DNA of 11,234 bases from an uncultured Pirellula sp. GTDB lineage: Bacteria; Planctomycetota; Planctomycetia; Pirellulales; Pirellulaceae. The stretch lies in NCBI GenBank assembly GCA_903837255.1, contig CAILTZ010000351.1:1-11234 (forward strand), given 5' to 3'. Shown piece by piece: positions 6,563 through 11,234 of the stretch (the first letter of the stretch is position 1; each line of letters starts with the position of its first letter). The notes under the pieces were generated by a model. That model searched no databases. It was not told the DNA's origin and worked only from the letters and a program-made list of their open reading frames with translations. The position numbers were made by a program, and so were the translations under genes.

Positions 6563-8059
6563 GTGCAGTGGGATGTTTCGATCGGCCAAGCGACGCTGCT
6601 GACGCTACTTATCGGACTTTCGGTCGGCGTCCTGGCAACGCTCGTCGCACTATGGATCAGTCTTGCGACATTCTGGTTCCGTATCGCCGGATCGAGAGTT
6701 GCTGTGGGTTTGATCTCCAGTTTTCTGCTTGTGCCGTTGTATGTACAAGCCACAGCGTGGAGCGCGGGGTTTGGCTCGAACGGTTGGTTTAGGCTCAGTC
6801 AGGTTGATGCGGCCAAGGCACCTTGGTTGGGAGTCGCAAGCGTCGTATGGATTCACGCTTGTGCCGCCCTGCCCTACTGCTTCTGGATCGTAACGCTCGG
6901 GTTGCGTCGCGCTCATGATCCGGCGGTCGATCAGGCCTTGGTGGAGCTAGGCCCATGGTTCTCGCTCCGTCAGCAGATACTCCCCAGGCTCAAGCCCTGG
7001 CTCCTGGGATCCTTTCTCTTTGCGTTTGCCTCAGTGCAGTACGACATGGTCGTCACGAATCTCTTCCAGACCCCTACGCTATGCGAGAGCGTTTATCAGC
7101 AGGTCCAGTTCGGTAGGCTCCGAAGTGTGCCGATTCTGGTTGCTTGGTCTCTTTCGATCCTCTGTGGGGGTGCATTGGCAACCAGTGTGTTTCTTTCCTC
7201 CGCGCACAAGTCCAATCCAGGAGTGGCGGTCGGGAGTCTGGGATCCAACGTGCGGCTTTCCTCCCTTTGGCATCAAGGCTTGAGCCTGGCGATTTGGGGT
7301 TTGTTGTCGATCTGCTGCGTGGTCCCCTGGTTGAATCTTGTCTCGAGGATGGGCTGGCGGTCGTCGATGGTCGATGGACGTGGGGAACGGAGTTGGAGCA
7401 TCGCCGAGTGTATGGATTCGCTCGGGCACGTTCAGGATTTTCGCGAGGAGTTTGGCTGGAGTTTGCAATTGAGTCTTTGGGCTACAGGTTTGAGCATGGT
7501 GCTCTGTGTGCTGCTTATGGGGTTGAGTCGAGATCGATATCGCATGGCAGTGGTGTTTGCTGTTCTAGGTTGCATGTTCACCACACCCGGACCGCTGATC
7601 AATTTGTTGATCGGTCAGTTGCTCAATCGCTGGATGCCCAGTTCGCTGAGTTTTCTTTCGGATCGGACCTTGCTTGGCCCGATCATGGCTTTGCAGTTTC
7701 GAGTCTTGCCAATCATGTTTGGATTGCTGTGGATCATTCGTCAGCAGTATCTGCAGAGGTACGTCGATTTGCTGCGGCTCGAGGGCCAGCTACCGGTTTG
7801 GATGCGATGGTATTCATGGATAAAGTACTCGCAATGGGGTTGGGTTATCGTGTTTTGGATCGGATTTTCGATCGCCTATGGGGACCTTGCGAGCTATTTG
7901 CTGGTCCAACCTCCCGGGGTGACGACCGTCGCGATGCGGATGTTTGATCTGTTGCATTATGGGACCAAGAATCGCGAGGCTGGTTTGGCGGTCGTCCTGG
8001 CTCTCTTCGGAGCCCTTTCGAGCCTTGCGTGGTTGCGCGTCGTCCCACGAGATCGTTGA
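6563..8059 (+). CDS. Fused two-domain ABC transporter permease, iron(III)/thiamine type (FbpB/ThiP-like)
   Basis: 498 residues, very hydrophobic, with about ten to twelve predicted membrane segments. Two MetI-like permease halves are joined: half one about 1-215, half two about 235-498. The first half has a readable EAA loop (about 122-146, VDQALVELGPWFSLRQQILP) that would contact the ATPase. The second loop (about 397-421, VDLLRLEGQLPVWMRWY) is recognisable but degenerate. This duplicated layout is typical of FbpB, ThiP and related importers of ferric iron, thiamine or sulfate-like ligands. The GTG start at 6563 has GAGGA at 6551-6555, 7 bases upstream, which supports it. It follows MoxR by 47 bases, so the two are probably co-transcribed. 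No ATP-binding or periplasmic binding protein gene is visible, so the substrate cannot be assigned; the iron link is only by family. Confidence 0.88.
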   Translation: MQWDVSIGQATLLTLLIGLSVGVLATLVALWISLATFWFRIAGSRVAVGLISSFLLVPLYVQATAWSAGFGSNGWFRLSQVDAAKAPWLGVASVVWIHACAALPYCFWIVTLGLRRAHDPAVDQALVELGPWFSLRQQILPRLKPWLLGSFLFAFASVQYDMVVTNLFQTPTLCESVYQQVQFGRLRSVPILVAWSLSILCGGALATSVFLSSAHKSNPGVAVGSLGSNVRLSSLWHQGLSLAIWGLLSICCVVPWLNLVSRMGWRSSMVDGRGERSWSIAECMDSLGHVQDFREEFGWSLQLSLWATGLSMVLCVLLMGLSRDRYRMAVVFAVLGCMFTTPGPLINLLIGQLLNRWMPSSLSFLSDRTLLGPIMALQFRVLPIMFGLLWIIRQQYLQRYVDLLRLEGQLPVWMRWYSWIKYSQWGWVIVFWIGFSIAYGDLASYLLVQPPGVTTVAMRMFDLLHYGTKNREAGLAVVLALFGALSSLAWLRVVPRDR

Positions 8060-8065
8060 TGGGCT

Positions 8066-8071
8066 TATAAT
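8066..8071 (+). promoter_or_regulatory. Perfect -10 box TATAAT before the isochorismatase gene
   Basis: TATAAT sits 7 bases after the permease stop. Transcription would begin near 8078, giving a leader of about 60 bases before the ATG at 8138. No good -35 is found at 17 bp (TCCCAC), so the promoter would be activator-dependent or weak. Confidence 0.4.
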
Positions 8072-8091
8072 AGGTGCTTTCTATTGGATGC

Positions 8092-8108
8092 TGCACTCAT
8101 CGAGTGCA
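8092..8108 (+). repeat. Perfect 7-bp hairpin in the isochorismatase leader
   Basis: TGCACTC (8092-8098), loop ATC, GAGTGCA (8102-8108). It lies between the -10 box and the ATG at 8138 and is not followed by a T run, so it is not a standard terminator. It could stabilise the transcript or be a binding site. Confidence 0.5.
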
Positions 8109-8137
8109 AGGTAAACGTTTGCCCTTGGGCTGGAATC

Positions 8138-9568
8138 ATGAAACACATTCTTTTGAGAAGCAATCGAAGTTCGATCCTCGTATGGGGGTTTTTGGCGATG
8201 GTCCTGTCGATTGAATTTGCACCCATCGCGATTGGACAAAACTCCGAGGTCTATCGTTTGGCGAAAAGAACGATCCACCAAGAGGGCGATCGAATGGTCC
8301 GCACAGAGAGTCCCGCTGTGTGGGATCCCAAGAAGACGGCCGTGATCGTTTGCGATGTTTGGGACTATCACCACTCGATCAATGCGGTGCGACGTCTCGA
8401 GGAGATGCTCCCGAGCATGGACAGCCTTCTGCGGACTGCAAGGCAATCCGGATCGGTCGTGATCCATTCTCCAAGCGATTGCATGCTAGGGTATGATGGA
8501 CATCCTGCGAGGCTCCGGGCAATGAACACCCCGAAAAGGGATCTGCCCAAGCAGATTGCTTCGTGGAACTGCAAGACGCCCAAGGAGGATCCGGCGCTGT
8601 TTGTTTATCCTCTGGACCAGTCCGATGGAGGTGAAGATGACGATCCACAGGAGCATCGCCTGTGGGCCGAGCACCTCAAGACTCTCGGGCGTGATCCGGG
8701 GCTTCCGTGGAAGGCCCAGAATTCAGCTTTGTCGATCGATGCGACGAGGGATTACATCAGCGATCGGGGGGACGAAGTTTGGGCGATACTCCAGAGCAAT
8801 AAAATCGAGCACGTCATCATGATTGGGGTGCATACCAACATGTGCGTTTTGGGACGGCCCTTTGGGCTGCGTCAACTTGCCAGCAACGGCATCGACGTGG
8901 TCTTGGTCAGGGATCTGACCGACTGCATGTACAACCCGAAACGTTGGCCGTACGTCGACCATTATACGGGGAACGATTTGATGATTGGTTATGTCGAGCA
9001 GGCCGTTTGCCCGACGATCACTAGCGACCAGATTTTGGGAGGCAAGCCGGCGAAGTTTTCCAAGGACACGCGGGACAAAAAGGATTTGATGGGTTCAGAG
9101 ATTCCGGGGTTGGGGGCTAAGCCTGCGGCTTGGGAATTGGTTCCCTGGAAGAACTTGCTCGATTCGGCCCGTTTGCAGGGAGCCCAGAGCCCGTTGGTCC
9201 GTTGTTCGCTGAGGATCTCTACAGAGGCGTTTTCAGGGCAAGTGACATTGAGCCATCCACGCATCAAGAAGGCGTGGGTCAACGGCCATCGGCTTGAGAT
9301 TGCCAAGAACTCCAGTTCACTGACCACGTTTGAGATCGAAAAATCGCAGACCTTTGGAAACGATGATGCGAATGTTTTAGTCCTGCAAATCGACGCTGGC
9401 GATTTAGCTTTGGATTCGGCACCGATCGTGTTGGCCGCAATGGGGGAGTTAACCCTATCGGGCTCGATGCAGGCAAAGTACGCGTGGCAGGAGTCCGATA
9501 CGAATCTGCCATTGCCAGCCAAATTTGCTTTACCCCCTGCGGTCTTCTACACGCTACCAGATCGATAG
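8138..9568 (+). CDS. Secreted isochorismatase-family (cysteine hydrolase) protein with extra C-terminal beta-rich domain
   Basis: 476 residues from ATG 8138. A frame extension to TTG 8084 adds 18 residues, but the ATG directly begins a signal peptide: basic start (MKHILLRSNRSS), then hydrophobic 13-32, ending near GQNS, so export is likely. The isochorismatase fold spans about 66-320. Asp73 (AVIVCDVWDYHH) fits the catalytic Asp and Cys236 (GVHTNMCVLGRP) the catalytic Cys. Lys192 in PWKAQNSAL is a possible third residue, not certain. Relatives hydrolyse isochorismate, nicotinamide or carbamoyl compounds; the insert at about 110-190 is long for the family. Residues about 340-476 are beta-rich (WVNGHRL, VLVLQIDAGDL) and resemble a galactose-binding-like jelly roll, which is inference. 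This large exported form appears typical of planctomycetes. The substrate is unknown and the neighbours do not help. Confidence 0.88.
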   Translation: MKHILLRSNRSSILVWGFLAMVLSIEFAPIAIGQNSEVYRLAKRTIHQEGDRMVRTESPAVWDPKKTAVIVCDVWDYHHSINAVRRLEEMLPSMDSLLRTARQSGSVVIHSPSDCMLGYDGHPARLRAMNTPKRDLPKQIASWNCKTPKEDPALFVYPLDQSDGGEDDDPQEHRLWAEHLKTLGRDPGLPWKAQNSALSIDATRDYISDRGDEVWAILQSNKIEHVIMIGVHTNMCVLGRPFGLRQLASNGIDVVLVRDLTDCMYNPKRWPYVDHYTGNDLMIGYVEQAVCPTITSDQILGGKPAKFSKDTRDKKDLMGSEIPGLGAKPAAWELVPWKNLLDSARLQGAQSPLVRCSLRISTEAFSGQVTLSHPRIKKAWVNGHRLEIAKNSSSLTTFEIEKSQTFGNDDANVLVLQIDAGDLALDSAPIVLAAMGELTLSGSMQAKYAWQESDTNLPLPAKFALPPAVFYTLPDR

Positions 9569-9576
9569 AAAACCTT

Positions 9577-9582
9577 TATACT
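9577..9582 (+). promoter_or_regulatory. Candidate -10 box TATACT of xseB
   Basis: TATACT lies just after the isochorismatase stop, with a second overlapping TATAGT at 9582-9587. The expected start point (about 9588-9590) coincides with the first base of a perfect hairpin. No clear -35 hexamer is visible. Confidence 0.35.
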
Positions 9583-9587
9583 ATAGT

Positions 9588-9605
9588 GGATCTTGCGAAA
9601 GATCC
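9588..9605 (+). repeat. 7-bp hairpin with GNRA loop at the predicted 5' end of the xseB transcript
   Basis: GGATCTT (9588-9594), tetraloop GCGA, AAGATCC (9599-9605): a perfect stem. GCGA belongs to the stable GNRA loop class. No T run follows, so a terminator for the upstream gene is unlikely. A 5'-terminal stem-loop can shield mRNA from decay. Confidence 0.5.
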
Positions 9606-9663
9606 CGAAATTCTCAAACCCAATCGAGCTTTTCAGCGTCGACACCTTCACCAAGACACCCCC

Positions 9664-9972
9664 ATGGCCAAATCCAAGGCAAACGAAGAGGAAACGAGCG
9701 AATTGAGTTTTGAGGCAGCGATGGCATCGCTTGAGCAGGTGGTTCGTAAGCTCGAGGGTGGTTCGCTGCCTTTGGAGCAGATGCTTGCCGAGTATGCCAA
9801 GGCGGTCGAGTATGTGCAGGTTTGCCATCGGCAGCTCGAGGGAGCCCGTCGTCGCATTGCGCAACTTCAGAGTGTCGGAGCCGACGGCAAGGCGCTTACC
9901 AAGGACTGGGATGATGCAGCTCCGAGGGACAGTGAGAGTGGCGAGGCTCCCACGCGTCGCAAGAGTATGTAG
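9664..9972 (+). CDS. xseB: Exodeoxyribonuclease VII small subunit
   Basis: 102 residues from ATG 9664. XseB binds the large subunit XseA in several copies; together they degrade single-stranded DNA to oligonucleotides in repair and recombination. The family core is at about 13-70: LSFEAAMASLEQVVRKLEGG, SLPLEQMLAEYAKAVEYV, then CHRQLEGARRRIAQL, i.e. two long helices forming a hairpin. The acidic and polar tail (about 71-102) is a modest extension over the usual 70-80 residues. The open frame runs back to 9484 and overlaps the isochorismatase end, but the upstream codons show no family similarity, and GTG 9586 is a less likely start. No Shine-Dalgarno is seen before 9664 (the leader is CACCAAGACACCCCC). 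The usual partner xseA is not adjacent in this window. Confidence 0.92.
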   Translation: MAKSKANEEETSELSFEAAMASLEQVVRKLEGGSLPLEQMLAEYAKAVEYVQVCHRQLEGARRRIAQLQSVGADGKALTKDWDDAAPRDSESGEAPTRRKSM

Positions 9973-10049
9973 CGATCGTTTCCATTTTAGGAAAGATTGG
10001 ATTTGAGTGTATTTCGGGGCATGCCGAGGGGTTTTTGAAAGCGGTTGGG

Positions 10050-10140
10050 CGCAAGCCCTCCGGTGAAGGGTCAAGTCTAGTGTTCCACGCTCGGACACTC
10101 AGGAGACCACTAGATATTTAGACTCACCGGGCAGCTTGCG
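10050..10140. repeat. 91-nt nested inverted repeat (possible structured RNA, terminator or palindromic element)
   Basis: Outer arms: CGCAAGC (10050-10056) with GCTTGCG (10134-10140), then a 3x3 mismatch (CCT/GCA), then CCGGTGA (10060-10066) with TCACCGG (10124-10130). Inside are GTCTA (10075-10079) with TAGAC (10119-10123), and a terminal stem AGTGT-(T)-CC (10079-10086) with GGACACT (10093-10099) around ACGCTC. An alternative inner pairing is TCTAGTG (10076-10082) with CACTAGA (10108-10114). A separate short hairpin GGGC-GCAA-GCCC (10047-10058) competes with the outer arm. No T run follows and no flanking target duplication is evident. Confidence 0.6.
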
Positions 10141-10246
10141 AATTATTGTCCATGTCTGGCAACTTTGTTTCCAGGTTGTCTCGATGCTTGAGCGAACCCC
10201 CAAGCTTCCAACCGCAAAAAACCAAGGCTTGCGTCGAATTGTCGCA

Positions 10247-10263
10247 TTGGCACGTGAAATGCA
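10247..10263 (+). promoter_or_regulatory. Sigma-54 (-24/-12) promoter-like site
   Basis: TTGGCACG-TGAA-ATGCA matches the sigma-54 consensus YTGGCACG-N4-TTGCW at all but one position. The GG (10249-10250) and GC (10261-10262) are separated by exactly 10 bases, as required. Transcription would start near 10274, about 50 bases before the small ORF at 10327. The same segment could be read as a weak sigma-70 site (TTGGCA, 18 bp, TATGGC), and it contains CACGTG, so an operator is an alternative. Confidence 0.45.
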
Positions 10264-10313
10264 TATCGGTTATGGCAGACGCTCTAAAAGCCCTCAATCG
10301 CTTTCGAATCCCT

Positions 10314-10318
10314 AGGAG
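10314..10318 (+). promoter_or_regulatory. Shine-Dalgarno AGGAG for the small ORF
   Basis: AGGAG is 8 bases before ATG 10327, the best-formed ribosome binding site in the window. Confidence 0.5.
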
Positions 10319-10326
10319 TCGAGAAC

Positions 10327-10521
10327 ATGTTACGAACTTCCCTGCTGCTATCCGTATTGTCCGCCATGCTGAGCGTGGAGAGCTCCAGCAAATCGATGGA
10401 GCGAACCACTCAGACCAAGACCCAGGAATCATCGCTGGTCATCGCTACAGAATTGACCGACGAAAAACAGGTAGAAGCCGAAGCGCGTCAGAACGTCGGC
10501 CATTCGTTGGTGGACGGATGA
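10327..10521 (+). CDS. Small putative exported peptide, 64 residues, unknown function
   Basis: The start ATG has an ideal AGGAG 8 bases upstream and a sigma-54-like promoter about 65-80 bases upstream. The N-terminus MLRTSLLLSVLSAMLSV has a basic residue and then about 14 hydrophobic residues, like a signal peptide, although the cleavage site after it (VESSSKS) is not a clear A-x-A. The rest (about 20-64) is polar, rich in Ser, Thr, Glu and Gln, without cysteines or a recognisable domain. It may be a small secreted peptide, or the surviving N-terminus of a longer exported protein truncated by later decay, since the region downstream looks eroded. I do not recognise a family. The codon use is similar to that of the genes around it. 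Confidence 0.45.
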   Translation: MLRTSLLLSVLSAMLSVESSSKSMERTTQTKTQESSLVIATELTDEKQVEAEARQNVGHSLVDG

Positions 10522-10558
10522 GATTCGATTGAGTCCGGCTCCGATGTCAGCGTTTATC

Positions 10559-10604
10559 AGCGGTTCAAGAAACCGGACCGCTAATGGACACTGATGAGCG
10601 CGAA
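10559..10604. repeat. Inverted repeat plus likely dispersed repeat sequence
   Basis: AGCGGT (10559-10564) and ACCGCT (10577-10582) form a dyad around 12 bases; CGGTT/AACCG (10561-10565, 10571-10575) is an alternative inner stem. The following CTAATGGACACTGATGAGCG resembles the AATGGACACTAAT-type intergenic repeats known from many environmental bacterial genomes. The resemblance is from memory and only one copy is in the window. Confidence 0.35.
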
Positions 10605-10686
10605 TAGATTATTTTTTGGTTCGGTCAAGATTTTGTCGAACATCCAATCGCACATGGTCTACTTTCAACTCTCTCAAATCTACTCT

Positions 10687-10815
10687 CTAGCCGCGAAGCG
10701 GCTGGGGGTTCTTGGTCGGAACGCGCGCTTTGATCGGCACCGATTCGATGGGGACTTGAAGATAAGAGCGGGTCGCCACCGATGCGTAGCGCTCGGGTGC
10801 GAGCCATGCTACTTG
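10687..10815 (-). pseudogene. Possible C-terminal coding remnant on the minus strand
   Basis: In the minus frame ending with TAG at 10687, about 41 codons up to roughly 10815 read smoothly with GC-rich third positions and a protein-like composition (APERYASVATRSYL, then VPIESVPIKARVPTKNPQPL). The frame further upstream looks random and no start signal is present. This could be the tail of a lost gene or part of a dispersed repeat. I do not recognise the family. The stop overlaps the hairpin at 10689-10703. Confidence 0.22.
10689..10703. repeat. GC-rich 6-bp hairpin
   Basis: AGCCGC (10689-10694), GAA loop, GCGGCT (10698-10703). The stem is perfect. Neither strand has a T run after it, so terminator function is doubtful. 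Confidence 0.4.
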
Positions 10816-10976
10816 CCTTTGGCCACAATGCGATAAATCCCTGGGGTTTGGGGGCAGAGCCCAACGCCGTGAAGGATTTTCAGCTGTTAATTTGCATTCG
10901 GATTTTTTCGATGTTCCTTCGTTCGTTTTCTGTAAGTTTAGCAACCAGTGGTGGCTTGAGTAGCGTTTTGTTTGGA

Positions 10977-10997
10977 CGAGGTCGGTACCTCGCTTTT
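10977..10997 (+). terminator. Weak terminator-like hairpin
   Basis: CGAGGT (10977-10982), loop CGGT, ACCTCG (10987-10992), followed by CTTTT. The stem is short but perfect. It lies inside the gene-poor region and within the open frame that leads into the FGE domain, which argues that this frame is not translated here. Confidence 0.35.
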
Positions 10998-11091
10998 CTC
11001 GAAACTCGCCGCTTGTAGCCGTCGGTCACCGCGTCCTGAAGCATGCTGGTTAGATCGTATCCAAATTTCGGAATCGCTTCTGGTTGATGGA

Positions 11092-11234
11092 TTGCTCTGC
11101 GGATGGCTCATCCCGGAGGCAAAACGCTGCGTAACCTGGGACGATGCCGTGGAGTTCTGCAAGCGACTCAGCGAGATGCCCGATGAGAAAGCTTCTGGCC
11201 ATGTTTACCGACTACCCACCGAGGCCGAATGGGA
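11092..11234 (+). CDS. FGE-sulfatase (SUMF1) domain fragment, apparently lacking its N-terminal half; runs off the right edge
   Basis: From 11131 the frame reads VTWDDAVEFCKRLSEMPDEK, then ASGHVYRLPTEAEW to the edge, a clear match to the centre of the formylglycine-generating-enzyme-like domain (family pattern V-S-W-D-D-A-x-x-F-C ... Y-R-L-P-T-E-A-E-W). In planctomycetes such domains are very common and mostly of unknown function; true FGEs oxidise a sulfatase cysteine to formylglycine. The usual preceding part (GSP motif, YEVT, P-V) is absent from all three plus frames upstream. The frame itself is open back to 10960 but contains no ATG before the homology, only TTG codons at 10972 and 11092; 11092 is given as a nominal start. 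The simplest reading is a 5'-truncated or rearranged gene. The rest lies outside the window, so an intact later part cannot be excluded. Confidence 0.6.
   Translation, partial: MLCGWLIPEAKRCVTWDDAVEFCKRLSEMPDEKASGHVYRLPTEAEW

Larger units (their letters stand above)
9973..10326. other. Intergenic region after xseB containing structured DNA and a promoter-like site
   Basis: I see no convincing gene here. A long plus-strand frame (10146-10532) and minus frames exist but have no family features and no start signals. The region contains the nested inverted repeat 10050-10140, a small hairpin with arms CTGG/AAC at 10156-10163 and GTT/CCAG at 10167-10174, the sigma-54-like site at 10247-10263, and the Shine-Dalgarno of the small ORF at 10314-10318. 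Confidence 0.6.
10522..11091. other. Gene-poor region with hairpins and possible repeat or gene remnants
   Basis: No intact gene is supported. Contents: an inverted repeat at 10559-10582 next to a repeat-like string at 10581-10604, a T-rich patch (10608-10618), a perfect GC-rich hairpin at 10689-10703, a minus-strand coding-like remnant ending at 10687, and a terminator-like hairpin at 10977-10997. Base composition becomes more uneven than in the genes to the left. The pattern suggests decayed sequence. Confidence 0.55.

Noticed and set aside
7144..7947. 267-codon plus frame inside the permease gene
   Set aside because: It is an out-of-frame shadow; the permease frame has membrane segments and EAA loops, while this one has no recognisable features.
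9484..9663. Longer xseB reading frame overlapping the isochorismatase end
   Set aside because: The upstream codons do not match XseB, the predicted promoter lies inside this stretch, and the ATG at 9664 gives a normal-length protein.
10146..10532. 128-codon plus-strand frame
   Set aside because: No start signal, signal peptide or domain; it overlaps the small ORF that has a proper Shine-Dalgarno in another frame.
9973..11091. CRISPR array or tRNA in the long intergenic region
   Set aside because: No regularly spaced repeats and no cloverleaf with a T-loop signature were found by reading both strands.

Overview
The window looks like chromosomal DNA of a planctomycete, probably of the Pirellulaceae (Rhodopirellula-like). 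This rests on gene style, not on a marker gene. The signs are moderately GC-rich genes with frequent TCG, CGA and GATCG, many starts with weak or absent Shine-Dalgarno sequences, a large secreted isochorismatase-fold protein, a BCS1-like AAA N-terminus, a MoxR ATPase, an FGE-sulfatase (SUMF1) fragment and long intergenic stretches.

Layout. At the left edge, on the minus strand, is the N-terminus of a membrane-anchored protein that resembles BCS1-like AAA ATPases. A 344-base divergent spacer follows, then aqpZ (water channel, +), which ends in a strong hairpin. Next is a secreted protein with C-terminal TPR repeats (+). It converges on a two-gene minus-strand unit: an ABM-type small monooxygenase followed by a 728-residue ADP-forming acyl-CoA synthetase. 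Divergent from that unit, a plus-strand run begins with a MoxR AAA+ ATPase, then a fused two-domain ABC permease (FbpB/ThiP type), a secreted isochorismatase-family protein with an extra C-terminal beta-rich domain, and xseB.

The last 1.3 kb (about 9973-11234) has almost no conventional genes. It holds a 91-nt nested inverted repeat, a very good match to a sigma-54 (-24/-12) promoter, a 64-codon ORF with an ideal Shine-Dalgarno and a signal-like N-terminus, several hairpins, a possible minus-strand coding remnant, and finally an FGE-sulfatase domain whose N-terminal half seems to be missing.

How the genes relate. Most are ordinary housekeeping or transport genes without one obvious shared pathway. 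The ABM/acyl-CoA synthetase pair may be co-transcribed. The ABC permease has no ATPase or binding protein in view, and the MoxR protein lacks its usual DUF58 neighbour. I do not see a convincing new multi-gene system. The most original signals are regulatory or structural: the sigma-54-like site with its small ORF, the nested palindrome, and perfect 7-bp hairpins in the predicted leaders of xseB and the isochorismatase gene.
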